Source of the DNA: Avrilella dinanensis | GTDB taxonomy: Bacteria > Bacteroidota > Bacteroidia > Flavobacteriales > Flavobacteriaceae | NCBI RefSeq assembly: GCF_002807015.1 | Contig: NZ_NIPO01000001.1 | Coordinates: 1,273,158 to 1,337,157, forward strand | Direction of reading: 5' to 3' | DNA length: 64,000 nucleotides | Part shown: piece by piece, positions 11,744 through 20,626 of the stretch | Layout: each line of letters starts with the position of its first letter | How positions within the stretch are numbered: position 1 is the stretch's first letter | Made by a program: the position numbers and the translations under genes | The notes under the pieces: generated by a model | Told to the model about the DNA's origin: nothing | What the model saw: the letters and a program-made list of their open reading frames with translations, nothing else | The model's database searches: none

Positions 11744-11845
11744 GCTAACAAATATACGAAGCTTGTTACCAAATTGTCAAATTTTATTAAGGTTCAAATG
11801 TGTTAATTTTTACTTAGTAAAATTTTAAAGATGCTGATATTGGCG

Positions 11846-11853
11846 TATATTTA
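11846..11853 (+). promoter_or_regulatory. possible -7 box of menB
   Basis: TATATTTA, one base off the TAnnTTTG consensus, lies 22 bases before the ATG at 11876 and inside a longer in-frame reading that would begin at 11831, so it argues for the shorter start. Confidence 0.4.
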
Positions 11854-11875
11854 CACAAAAAGAAATCAAAAATAT

Positions 11876-12715
11876 ATGGAAACAATTAATTGGCAAACCG
11901 CCATAGAATTTGATGATATTACTTATAAAAAATGTGGTGGAGTAGCCCGGATTGCTTTTAACAGACCCGAGGTTCGAAATGCTTTTCGCCCGAAAACAAC
12001 GGCCGAATTACTCAGAGCTTTTTCTGATGCACACGAAGATACATCTATTGGCGTGATATTATTGTCCGCAGAAGGACCTTCGCCTAAAGATGGCGTATAT
12101 TCTTTTTGTAGTGGAGGCGACCAAAAAACAAGAGGTTATCAGGGATATGTCGGCGAAGATGGCTATCATCGTTTGAATATTCTGGAAGTACAACGGTTAA
12201 TCCGTTTTACGCCAAAAGTTGTTATTGCTGTTGTGCCGGGTTGGGCAGTCGGCGGAGGACATTCGTTGCATGTCGTTTGTGATTTAACTTTGGCAAGTAA
12301 GGAGCACGCTATATTCAAACAAACTGATGCAGATGTAACCAGTTTCGACGGCGGATACGGTTCTGCCTATCTGGCAAAAATGGTCGGACAGAAAAAGGCA
12401 AGAGAAATATTTTTTCTGGGAAGAAATTATTCAGCACAAGATGCCTATGAAATGGGAATGGTCAATGCTGTGATTCCGCATGACGAACTGGAAAGTACAG
12501 CTTATCAGTGGGCATTGGAGATTTTGGAAAAATCGCCGATTTCTATCAAAATGTTGAAATTTGCGATGAATCTAACTGATGATGGTATGGTGGGGCAACA
12601 GGTTTTTGCCGGCGAGGCAACCCGATTGGCTTATATGTCTGATGAAGCCATTGAAGGGCGTAATGCTTTTCTGGAAAAAAGAAAACCTAATTTTGATAAA
12701 AAATATATTCCGTAA
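11876..12715 (+). CDS. menB: 1,4-dihydroxy-2-naphthoyl-CoA synthase
   Basis: A 279-aa crotonase-fold enzyme that closes the second ring of menaquinone from O-succinylbenzoyl-CoA. Diagnostic stretches are RIAFNRPEVRNAFRPKT, the oxyanion/active-site region FCSGGDQKTRG, GWAVGGGHSLHVVCDLTLAS and KQTDADVTSFDGGYGSAYLAK. An upstream ATG at 11831 would add 15 residues not seen in the family; the ATG at 11876 (METINWQTA) is preferred. It stands alone, with no other men gene nearby. Confidence 0.95.
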   Translation: METINWQTAIEFDDITYKKCGGVARIAFNRPEVRNAFRPKTTAELLRAFSDAHEDTSIGVILLSAEGPSPKDGVYSFCSGGDQKTRGYQGYVGEDGYHRLNILEVQRLIRFTPKVVIAVVPGWAVGGGHSLHVVCDLTLASKEHAIFKQTDADVTSFDGGYGSAYLAKMVGQKKAREIFFLGRNYSAQDAYEMGMVNAVIPHDELESTAYQWALEILEKSPISIKMLKFAMNLTDDGMVGQQVFAGEATRLAYMSDEAIEGRNAFLEKRKPNFDKKYIP

Positions 12716-12740
12716 AATTGGCTGATTTTGAGATAATGAA

Positions 12741-12774
12741 AAAAGCTGTTTGAAAATTTTCAAACAGCTTTTTT
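12741..12774. terminator. bidirectional terminator, menB / lpdA
   Basis: A perfect 16-bp-arm palindrome (AAAAGCTGTTTGAAAA and its complement) with T-run on both strands, between converging genes. Confidence 0.9.
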
Positions 12775-12794
12775 AGTTTTGAATTACAATATTT

Positions 12795-14198
12795 TTACAC
12801 GTGTAAAGCTCTTTTTTCGGTAGCGTCTAAAGCAGCTTCCATGACGGCTTCTGCAAAAGTTGGGTGGGCGTGTGAAGTTCTTGCGATATCTTCAGCCGAC
12901 GCTCTGAATTCCATAGCTACAACAGCCTCAGCAATCAAATCAGCGACTCTGGCACCTACCATGTGTACGCCCAAAATCTCATCTGTTTTGGCATCAGCTA
13001 ATATTTTTACAAATCCGTTGGTGTCATCACTTGCACGAGCTCTTCCTAATGCTCTGAACGGGAACTGCCCCGCTTTGTATTCCACACCGTCAGCTTTGAG
13101 TTGCTCTTCGGTTTTACCTACTGCGGCAACTTCCGGCCACGTATATACCACGCCCGGGATAAGATTATAGTCAATATGTGGTTTTTGACCGGCAATGATT
13201 TCAGCTACCATAATTCCTTCTTCTGATGCTTTGTGAGCCAACATCGCACCTTTGACAACATCTCCGATAGCGTAAATGTTTGATGCAGAAGTTTGCAAAT
13301 GCTCATTTACTTCTACTTGCCCTCTATCATTGATTTTCACTCCGGCTTTGTCAGCTTGAAGTCCGTCGGTGTACGGACGACGCCCGACAGCAACCAAAGC
13401 ATAATCGCCTTCGATTTTTTCTATTTCTCCTTTTTTATTTTCAGCTTCAACCAATACTGAATCTCCTTGACGCTCAGCTTTTTGTACTTTGTGTGAAACG
13501 TAGAATTTCATTCCTTGTTTTTTCAACACTTTGGTTAATTCTTTGGAAACTGCTCCGTCCATAGTCGGAAGAATTCTGTCGGCATATTCCACCACAGAAA
13601 CATTCGCTCCCAAACGCAAATATACTTGTCCTAACTCCAATCCGATAACACCGCCACCGATGATGATAAGATGTTTAGGCACTTCTTTGAGTTCTAAGGC
13701 TTCGGTTGAAGTGATGACTCTTTCTTTGTCTAAAGTAATAAATGGCAGGTTTGATGGTTTTGAACCGGTTGCTATAATGGTGTTTTTCGCTTCGATAGTT
13801 TCTGAGCTGCCATCATTTTTAGTAATTTTGATTTGTGTAGCCGATTCAAAAGAACCCAAACCTTCAAAAACAGTAATTTGGTTTTTGTCCATCAAAAACT
13901 TCACACCGGCACAAGTTTGGTCAACCACAGATTGTTTGCGTTCAATCATTTTTTGTAAATCAACCTTAACATCTCCGGCGATTTGGATACCGTGCTCGGC
14001 AAATTTTTCCAATTCTTCCACATGGTGTGAAGATGCCAGCAAGGCTTTGGAAGGAATACAGCCTACATTAAGGCAAGTTCCTCCAAGAGTTGAATATTTC
14101 TCGATAATAGCTGTTTTCATGCCCAACTGAGCACAACGAATGGCGGCAACATATCCGCCGGGACCTGAGCCTATAATGGCAACATCAAAAGTGTCCAT
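12795..14198 (-). CDS. lpdA: dihydrolipoyl dehydrogenase
   Basis: A 467-aa flavoprotein, the E3 component of 2-oxo acid dehydrogenase complexes and of glycine cleavage, reoxidising dihydrolipoamide with NAD+. The FAD motif GSGPGGY is at the N-terminus. The redox disulfide is Cys42/Cys47 (GGTCLNVGCIPSK), the NAD motif is IGGGVIGLELG, and the His445/Glu450 pair lies in HAHPTFAEAVMEAALDA. It is a single gene with its own -7 box. No E1/E2 genes are adjacent. Confidence 0.97.
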   Translation of the reverse strand: MDTFDVAIIGSGPGGYVAAIRCAQLGMKTAIIEKYSTLGGTCLNVGCIPSKALLASSHHVEELEKFAEHGIQIAGDVKVDLQKMIERKQSVVDQTCAGVKFLMDKNQITVFEGLGSFESATQIKITKNDGSSETIEAKNTIIATGSKPSNLPFITLDKERVITSTEALELKEVPKHLIIIGGGVIGLELGQVYLRLGANVSVVEYADRILPTMDGAVSKELTKVLKKQGMKFYVSHKVQKAERQGDSVLVEAENKKGEIEKIEGDYALVAVGRRPYTDGLQADKAGVKINDRGQVEVNEHLQTSASNIYAIGDVVKGAMLAHKASEEGIMVAEIIAGQKPHIDYNLIPGVVYTWPEVAAVGKTEEQLKADGVEYKAGQFPFRALGRARASDDTNGFVKILADAKTDEILGVHMVGARVADLIAEAVVAMEFRASAEDIARTSHAHPTFAEAVMEAALDATEKRALHV

Positions 14199-14234
14199 AG
14201 ATATTTTTATGTTTGATTATACAAATACAGAACG

Positions 14235-14242
14235 CAAATTTA
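14235..14242 (-). promoter_or_regulatory. -7 box of lpdA
   Basis: TAAATTTG on the minus strand fits TAnnTTTG, 37 bases before the lpdA ATG. Confidence 0.5.
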
Positions 14243-14289
14243 TTAATTTTACAGGCAAACACCTAAATAAATCTCTCAAAATTAGTCCG

Positions 14290-14297
14290 TAACTTTG
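14290..14297 (+). promoter_or_regulatory. -7 box of the DUF1684 operon
   Basis: TAACTTTG fits the consensus and lies 24 bases before the ATG at 14321. Confidence 0.6.
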
Positions 14298-14320
14298 AAA
14301 AATCAATCTATTTGGTCATG

Positions 14321-14941
14321 ATGAAAAAAATAATATCAAAAATCATATTGTTTGTTTTAATATCAACAATATACGGTTGCTCCAATCCGCAAAAAAGACC
14401 GGTTGATAACAGTTCAATACCTGCTATTGAACGGCATCAGAAAAAACTAAAATCCTTTTATGATAACTCAAAAACGACACCTTTGAGTAAGGAAGAAAAA
14501 AGGTCGTTTGAAGGCATACATTTTTTTCCGATTGATACGACTTATATCGTTAAAGCTCACTTTGAACGATTGGAAAATCAGGAAAAATTTAAAATGCCTA
14601 CTACGGGCGAAAATGAGCCATTGTATATGAAATTTGCCAAAATTTCTTTTGAGCTGAACGATAAATATCACGAATTGATTGTTTATCAAAACTTAGATTT
14701 GCTCAATGAAGACGGCTATGAAGACTATCTTTTTCTACCGTTTTTAGATGAAACTAATGGAGAGGAAACGTATGGTGGTGGGCGTTATCTCGATTTGGAA
14801 AACCCATATTCCGATACTTTAGTAATTAATTTCAATCTGGCTTATCAGCCTTATTGTGCCTATGCTGCGGGTTATTCCTGCCCGATTGTTCCGCTGGAAA
14901 ATTTGGTAGAAACGCGTGTAGAAGCCGGAGTGAAATTTTGA
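14321..14941 (+). CDS. DUF1684 lipoprotein
   Basis: A 206-aa lipoprotein: a signal peptide ends in the lipobox STIYGCSN. The rest is DUF1684: FEGIHFFPIDTTYIVKAHFE, TNGEETYGGGRYLDLE, and the hallmark INFNLAYQPYCAYAAGYSCPIVP. Family function is unknown. Two ATGs lie at 14318 and 14321, with a TTG further up; the second ATG (MKKII) is chosen as the natural signal-peptide start. The tatD-like gene begins 4 bases after the stop. Confidence 0.85.
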   Translation: MKKIISKIILFVLISTIYGCSNPQKRPVDNSSIPAIERHQKKLKSFYDNSKTTPLSKEEKRSFEGIHFFPIDTTYIVKAHFERLENQEKFKMPTTGENEPLYMKFAKISFELNDKYHELIVYQNLDLLNEDGYEDYLFLPFLDETNGEETYGGGRYLDLENPYSDTLVINFNLAYQPYCAYAAGYSCPIVPLENLVETRVEAGVKF

Positions 14942-14945
14942 TGAT

Positions 14946-15602
14946 ATGTGGATAAACATACATACGCATCGTCCGGAAAAAGAACGGGATATTTTTGAAA
15001 TCGTCAATAAATTTCCGGAAGATAATATTTCGGGAGAAGAATATTTTTCCGTCGGAATTCACCCGTGGTATATTAATGAAAATTGGCAGAAACAACTTGA
15101 TTTGGTCAGGGAAAAAATTGCTCTGAAAAATTGTTTGGCAGTTGGCGAATGTGGTTTGGACAAGCTGAGTAAAATTCCGATAGAAATACAAAAAGAAGTT
15201 TTTATACATCAATTGGATATAGCACAAACGTTGAACAAACCGCTGATTATCCACTGCGTTCGGGCTTATCAGGAATTGATGGAAATCTGTTCAGCAAAAA
15301 AGATAAACATTCCGGTGGTCATACACGGTTTTGCGAAAAATACTCCATTGGCAAATCAATTGTTGCAAAAAGGATTTTATCTTTCTTTTGGTAAAATGTT
15401 GTTACATAGCCCAAATTTACAGGAAACCTTTGTGAATTGCCCCGAAAACCGGTTGTTTTTCGAAACCGATAATGCGAAAACTGATATACAATCCATATAT
15501 CGTATGGCGGAAAAATTAAAAGGCAAATGTTTAAAAAATCAGTTGAAAGAGAATGTAAATCGGGTATTTCAATTAAATTTGCACCCGAATTTGAAAAAAT
15601 AA
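14946..15602 (+). CDS. TatD-family metal-dependent hydrolase
   Basis: A 218-aa TIM-barrel hydrolase of the TatD DNase family, slightly shorter than the usual 255-265. Metal-binding motifs are INIHTHR at the N-terminus, GECGLDK (Glu), IIHCVRA, VVIHGF and FFETDNA near the C-terminus. Probable role is DNA or nucleotide processing in the cytosol. It lies 4 bases behind the DUF1684 gene and 3 bases before tcdA, an apparent three-gene operon. Confidence 0.88.
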   Translation: MWINIHTHRPEKERDIFEIVNKFPEDNISGEEYFSVGIHPWYINENWQKQLDLVREKIALKNCLAVGECGLDKLSKIPIEIQKEVFIHQLDIAQTLNKPLIIHCVRAYQELMEICSAKKINIPVVIHGFAKNTPLANQLLQKGFYLSFGKMLLHSPNLQETFVNCPENRLFFETDNAKTDIQSIYRMAEKLKGKCLKNQLKENVNRVFQLNLHPNLKK

Positions 15603-15605
15603 GTT

Positions 15606-16322
15606 ATGGCTATTTGGCAGGAAAGAGCAGAGTTGTTGTTCAAATCAGAAGGGATTGAAAAACTGAAAAATGCTCACGTTTTGGTGGTCGGATTGGGTGG
15701 TGTAGGTTCATTTGCAGCAGAATTTTTAGTTCGTGCCGGTGTTGGAAACCTTACGATTGTTGATGGCGATGTGGTCGATATAACCAACATCAACCGGCAG
15801 TTACCGGCTTTGCATTCGACGATTGACGAACCAAAAGTAAAAATAGTAGGTGACAGACTGATGGATATTAATCCGGAATTAAACCTCACTCGTATTGAAG
15901 AATTTGTCACGCCCGAAAGAGCACCTGAAATTGTGACTTCTCAGTATGATTATGTATTGGACTGTATCGACAGTATCACGCCAAAACTGCATTTGATTGT
16001 AGCTGCCAAAAAGCAAAAAGTAAAAATCATTAGTAATATGGGAGCTGGTGGCAAAATGGAAGCCTCCAAAGTGGTGGTTAAAGATATTAGCAAAACAGAT
16101 GTTTGTCCGTTAGCAAAAGTTATCAGAAAAAGATTGAAAAAAATGGGCGTGTCGAAAGGTGTAAAAGCCGTATTTTCCAAAGAACACCCAGATGAATCCA
16201 GTCTGAAAATGACTGACGGAACCAATTTCAAAAAATCATTTTTTGGTACCAACAGCTGGATTCCGGCTTTGTTCGGATTGTACTCTGCCGAAACGGTTAT
16301 CCGATATTTATTGAAACGTTAG
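15606..16322 (+). CDS. tcdA: tRNA threonylcarbamoyladenosine dehydratase
   Basis: A 238-aa E1-like (ThiF/MoeB/HesA) enzyme that cyclises t6A37 to ct6A in tRNA with ATP. The N-terminal nucleotide motif is VVGLGGVGSFAAEFLVRAGVG, followed by DGDVVDITNINRQLPAL, the conserved Asp-Arg region, and VCPLAKVIRKRLKK in the C-terminal half. Length is normal for TcdA/CsdL. Last gene of the operon, ended by a strong hairpin. Confidence 0.92.
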   Translation: MAIWQERAELLFKSEGIEKLKNAHVLVVGLGGVGSFAAEFLVRAGVGNLTIVDGDVVDITNINRQLPALHSTIDEPKVKIVGDRLMDINPELNLTRIEEFVTPERAPEIVTSQYDYVLDCIDSITPKLHLIVAAKKQKVKIISNMGAGGKMEASKVVVKDISKTDVCPLAKVIRKRLKKMGVSKGVKAVFSKEHPDESSLKMTDGTNFKKSFFGTNSWIPALFGLYSAETVIRYLLKR

Positions 16323-16354
16323 AGGACTTGTAAGTTCTATCCAATATTTTTAAA

Positions 16355-16390
16355 AAAACCTGTAAGATTTTAAAATCTTACAGGTTTTTT
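16355..16390. terminator. bidirectional terminator, tcdA / nlpE-like
   Basis: A perfect 17-bp-arm palindrome (AAAACCTGTAAGATTTT and its complement) with T-tracts on both strands. Confidence 0.9.
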
Positions 16391-16399
16391 AATAGATTA

Positions 16400-16846
16400 T
16401 TATTTCTTGATTAAGTGATACAGGCTTTCCATTTCGCCTTCAATCACATTACCGTCCTGGTCCAAATGGATAATCCCGTTTTCGATAACTTTATATTTTG
16501 CGTCAAAATTATCGTTTTTTAAATGAACAACCGTTCCGTCGTCATGCCACATAATGTTACCTTTTTCTACGGAGCTTTCCCCAGTTGGAAGGTATTTTGT
16601 AGTAACTTCAAAAGTGTTGTCGTCGTTTAATTTGACCAAATATTCTATACCTTCACAATCAGCACAAGGCAAAACACCGGTGTATTCGCCCGCCCAATCC
16701 AATGAATTTTGTGCATTGTGTGCCGGATCCGGATTTTCGGTTACAGCTGTTGATTCTACTGTGTTTTCCGCAGGTGTTTCTTTTTTCTCATTACAAGAAA
16801 CCAACACCGCAGCAACTAAACTTAATGATAAAACTATTTTTTTCAT
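16400..16846 (-). CDS. NlpE-like lipoprotein
   Basis: A 148-aa lipoprotein with signal peptide and lipobox (AAVLVSCNEKK, Cys19), a Pro/Thr/Glu-rich linker, then an NlpE N-terminal-type domain: WAGEYTGVLPCADCEGIEYLVKLNDDNTFEV with the CADC pair. In E. coli NlpE acts in copper resistance and surface sensing through Cpx; here only the N-domain is present and the role is inferred by homology. A -7 box (minus strand, 16878-16885) supports a single-gene unit. Confidence 0.82.
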   Translation of the reverse strand: MKKIVLSLSLVAAVLVSCNEKKETPAENTVESTAVTENPDPAHNAQNSLDWAGEYTGVLPCADCEGIEYLVKLNDDNTFEVTTKYLPTGESSVEKGNIMWHDDGTVVHLKNDNFDAKYKVIENGIIHLDQDGNVIEGEMESLYHLIKK

Positions 16847-16877
16847 AATATATAGATTTTATGTGGTTTGATGAATA

Positions 16878-16885
16878 CAAATATA
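16878..16885 (-). promoter_or_regulatory. -7 box of nlpE-like gene
   Basis: TATATTTG on the minus strand fits TAnnTTTG, 32 bases before the ATG. Confidence 0.55.
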
Positions 16886-16924
16886 ATGCCGTTTTGTGAA
16901 TTTGTAATAGGCAATAGCTAATCA

Positions 16925-19900
16925 CTAAATCCTAATTTCAATCACGCTTTTCCCGTTACCTTGTTTTTCCAGATGAATTTTAACAGGAATACGCTCCGCC
17001 ATTTCTGCTACGTGCGAAATAACACCCACTTTTTTCCCCTGATGATACAGGCTTTCCAAAGCGTCTAAAGCAATGGCAAGCGTATCACTGTCTAATGTAC
17101 CAAAACCTTCGTCAATAAACAACGATTCGACATTGAGCCGGGTAGAGGATAGCGACGATAGAGCCAACGCGAGTGCCAGTGAAACCAAAAACGATTCGCC
17201 ACCCGAAAGCGAATTAACCGAACGGATTTCGCCTGCCATATCGTGGTCGGTAATAGATATGCTCAATGAATTTTCTATGCGATGAAGGGTATATCGCTGA
17301 CTGATGTTATTCAGGTGCTGATTGGCATATTGCAACAACATATCGAGCGTATATTCCTGTGCAATTTTTCTGAATTTTTTCCCGTCCCGGCTGCCAATCA
17401 GGTCGTTGAGTTCGTTCCATTTTTGATAATCATGATAGGTTTCTTCCTGCTCTGCTATCAGTTTTTGTCTTTGCTGTTGATTTTCCTGATGCCGTTTGAG
17501 CTGATAATCAATCTCGTTGATTCTAATCTCGATTTCTTTATATTGTTTATCAAGATTCGTTTTTTCTTCCCGAAGCGTTTCCTCATTTTGTTCGGGTTTA
17601 TCTGTTTTCAGATGTTTGTTGAGGTTATTTTGATGCTCGTCAAACAAAGTTTTGGTTCGGGTATAATTTTCTTCCAATTGCCTGAAAAAACTTTCCTCTT
17701 TTTGGATAAATTCGATGCTATATTGAGCCAGTTCAAATAGTTGTTGCGGATAAATTTGGTGTTCTTCCGGTTGGTTTTGAAGCCATATTTCGATATGCTT
17801 ATGAATTTTTTGCAGATTTTCCTGTCTGTTTTTTCTCGTTTTTTGAGCTTCATCAAATTGCGTTTGCAACGTTGCCAGATTGACTTCCTGCCGGCTCAAA
17901 TCGGTTTTGGATTCATCAAGTTGTTGTGTCAGTTTTTCTCCATTTTGACTGATGTATTTTTCGATTTCTCCCACCGATTTTCCGCTCAATAGCGAATTCC
18001 TCTCACTTTTAAGTTCTTCATTGTGGATTTTACCTTTTTCCAAACGTTCGGAAAGTGCGGTTAAATGATTGGTTTCAAACTGTGATTTTTGATTCAGCGT
18101 ATCGAGTTTGACAGACAATTCTTCTTTTTTAGCGAGATATTCTGTTGATTTTACCGCTGATTTTTTCCAATTTTCAATCGCTTGCTGAAAATCCCGTTGA
18201 AATAAATAATCTTCCTGTTCTAATTTTGCATACCAATTTTCATCGACCAAAAGCTCTTGCAATTCTTGTTTTAACCGGGTTACATTTTCGGTAATTTCAA
18301 TCATATTTTTGTTGATGATTGTGAGTTCCTGCTGCAATAAATTTTGTTGATTAACTAAGTTGTTTTGTTCCGTTTCAATGTTTTTTTCTTCGGCTGATTT
18401 TTCTTGAATTTGACTATTAATCGATTGAAATTCAGTATTTAATTCAGTGAAAGCTTCTTCCTTATGCTGAATTTCCTGCCAGACATTTTGCCAATGATTG
18501 AGCTGATTTTCAAACCATTGTTCCGCATTTTCATTATCTGTTATCAGGCTGAAACTTCGGCAATTTTTCCAACGGTTTTCGATGGTGGATAATTCTTGTG
18601 AAATGTTGTTGTATTGAATCGTGTCAAGCTGATTTTGCTGTTTCTGATAATCAATCGCAATCTGTAAACTGATAATATTTTCTTTTAGTTTTTCCCATTC
18701 GGCACATTTGGCAGAATAATCCGCTTCAATTTCGCTCGGAACAGCATTCAGCGTGTGCTCAACATAAGGGTGTTCGGTCGAGCCACAAACCATACAAGGT
18801 TCGTTTTCTTTGAGCATATTCCGTAATTCGCTGAGGTTTTTATCATAAATGTACCGGATTTTTTCCACCGTTTTTTTGAGCGTATTTACTTCGGTTTCGA
18901 CGATGGTTTCTTGGGCTTTTTTTTCGGTTAATTCTTTGGTTTTATTTTGAAGTACGTTTTTGTTCTGCTCAATACGGGTAGCAATTTCCTGATAGCTTTT
19001 CAGCGTGTTGTAATAATTTTGAAAAATGGCTTTTTCTTCATTGATTTGCCGTTGTTTTTCACTGATTTTATTTCGTTCTTCCAACCATTTTTTACCGTCA
19101 TATTGAGTTAATTGTTCTTTTACCGTCTGAAAGGATTTTTTTAATTCAACAAGTTCTTTTTCAATGCTTTCCCTGCGTTTTTTTGTTTGTGCTGATGTAG
19201 CTTCTGCCTGTTGAAGAAGTTGCTGGTTTTTGTATTGTTTTTTCTGTTGATTGTCAAGAGTTTGCTGTTCTTTTTTTAGGTCGTTAATTTTGGAATTAAT
19301 CCAGCTTTGATGCTGTTCAAACTGAGCGAAAAGTTGGTTGTCTTTTTGCCATTTTTCAATAGAAGAAATATGTTCGTTAATTTCTTTCAACTCCTCGTTT
19401 TTCAGGTTGATTTTATGCTGAATTTGCGTAGTTTCCTCTTGTATTTTTCGATAATCTGCCAGAATTTCCTCATAGAGTTTCAAACCGTTTCGGATAGATG
19501 AATCCAGCTCTCTTGCTCGATTGATTTCCGGGTGTAATTTTTCTGACAGTGATTTATGTTGCGTTATTTCATCAGCATTTTTTTGGATATATTCTTTTTG
19601 CTGGCTAATAATTTCTTTTTGCCGGTCGATTTTTTCTGTAAGCTGATTAATGACTTCATTTAAATTTTCAATCTCTTTTTCTTCCCAACTTTTCTGAATA
19701 ACTTCTTGCTTAACCGATTGAATATGTTGAAGTTGTGTTAATGTGTCTTTTCTTTTCCGTTGATTGTCAAATTCCTGAATTATATCATCAAAAGCCTTTT
19801 TTGCCGAAAGATGATTTTCGTGAAGTTGATGTAAATGATTAAACCAATCCAATTGTTTACTAAGGATTTCCTGCTGTTTTTTGCTGTTGTTTTTCTGCTC

Positions 19901-20623
19901 TGTCAGTTGTCGTTGCTGATTATTTAGTTCATCGAGTTCTTCTTCGGGTAAAAGCGGGTATTGACCAATTATTTTTTCAAATTCGCTGAGCTTGTTTTTC
20001 AACATACTTTGTTTTTCAAAAACTGCCATTGAAATATCGCGGTAAATTTCCGTTCCCGTCAGTTTTTCGAGAATGGTCGCCCGGCTGTCGTCGTCCGCTT
20101 TCAGAAAAGAGGTAAATTCGCCCTGAGCCAGAATAACACTTTTGGTAAATTGCTCAAAATTCAGCCCCACTAAACGTTCGATTTCTTCTTTGACGAGCGA
20201 CTTTCTGTTTTCTGGGAAAGGCTCATTTTTACTGAGGTTGAACAACCGCATTTCAACACTTTGTAAACTCCCGGACGCTTTGTTGTAAGCACGTCTGACT
20301 GTCCATTCAGCTTCATAAAATTGATTGTCTATTCCGGTAAAAACTACTTTTACATAACCATTTACAGCTCCTTTCCGTAATAAATTTCGAGCATCTTTTA
20401 CTAGTATATTTTCTACGGAAATGTTACTGAAAACGCCTGATAATCTTGGTGTTTTATCATACAAAGCCAGACAAATTGCGTCGAGAATAGTCGATTTTCC
20501 TGAACCTGTGGCTCCGGTAATGGCGAATATGCTAGCGGATTGCAACGGTTCTTCTTCAAAATTCAACAGATGAGGTCCTTCAATAGAGGCAATATTATGT
20601 ATTTCTAACGAGATGATTTTCAT
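16925..20623 (-). CDS. sbcC: exonuclease subunit SbcC (Rad50-like)
   Basis: A 1232-aa SMC-like ATPase that with SbcD forms the nuclease cutting DNA hairpins and protein-blocked ends. Walker A GATGSGKST is at 37-45. Two long Gln/Glu-rich coiled coils flank the zinc hook CMVC (about Cys609 and Cys612). The signature LSGGES is near 1140, and Walker B LFIDEGFGTLD is near 1167. It is longer than the E. coli protein (about 1048), with longer coils. The ATG lies 3 bases behind the sbcD stop. Confidence 0.96.
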   Translation of the reverse strand: MKIISLEIHNIASIEGPHLLNFEEEPLQSASIFAITGATGSGKSTILDAICLALYDKTPRLSGVFSNISVENILVKDARNLLRKGAVNGYVKVVFTGIDNQFYEAEWTVRRAYNKASGSLQSVEMRLFNLSKNEPFPENRKSLVKEEIERLVGLNFEQFTKSVILAQGEFTSFLKADDDSRATILEKLTGTEIYRDISMAVFEKQSMLKNKLSEFEKIIGQYPLLPEEELDELNNQQRQLTEQKNNSKKQQEILSKQLDWFNHLHQLHENHLSAKKAFDDIIQEFDNQRKRKDTLTQLQHIQSVKQEVIQKSWEEKEIENLNEVINQLTEKIDRQKEIISQQKEYIQKNADEITQHKSLSEKLHPEINRARELDSSIRNGLKLYEEILADYRKIQEETTQIQHKINLKNEELKEINEHISSIEKWQKDNQLFAQFEQHQSWINSKINDLKKEQQTLDNQQKKQYKNQQLLQQAEATSAQTKKRRESIEKELVELKKSFQTVKEQLTQYDGKKWLEERNKISEKQRQINEEKAIFQNYYNTLKSYQEIATRIEQNKNVLQNKTKELTEKKAQETIVETEVNTLKKTVEKIRYIYDKNLSELRNMLKENEPCMVCGSTEHPYVEHTLNAVPSEIEADYSAKCAEWEKLKENIISLQIAIDYQKQQNQLDTIQYNNISQELSTIENRWKNCRSFSLITDNENAEQWFENQLNHWQNVWQEIQHKEEAFTELNTEFQSINSQIQEKSAEEKNIETEQNNLVNQQNLLQQELTIINKNMIEITENVTRLKQELQELLVDENWYAKLEQEDYLFQRDFQQAIENWKKSAVKSTEYLAKKEELSVKLDTLNQKSQFETNHLTALSERLEKGKIHNEELKSERNSLLSGKSVGEIEKYISQNGEKLTQQLDESKTDLSRQEVNLATLQTQFDEAQKTRKNRQENLQKIHKHIEIWLQNQPEEHQIYPQQLFELAQYSIEFIQKEESFFRQLEENYTRTKTLFDEHQNNLNKHLKTDKPEQNEETLREEKTNLDKQYKEIEIRINEIDYQLKRHQENQQQRQKLIAEQEETYHDYQKWNELNDLIGSRDGKKFRKIAQEYTLDMLLQYANQHLNNISQRYTLHRIENSLSISITDHDMAGEIRSVNSLSGGESFLVSLALALALSSLSSTRLNVESLFIDEGFGTLDSDTLAIALDALESLYHQGKKVGVISHVAEMAERIPVKIHLEKQGNGKSVIEIRI

Positions 20624-20626
20624 GGC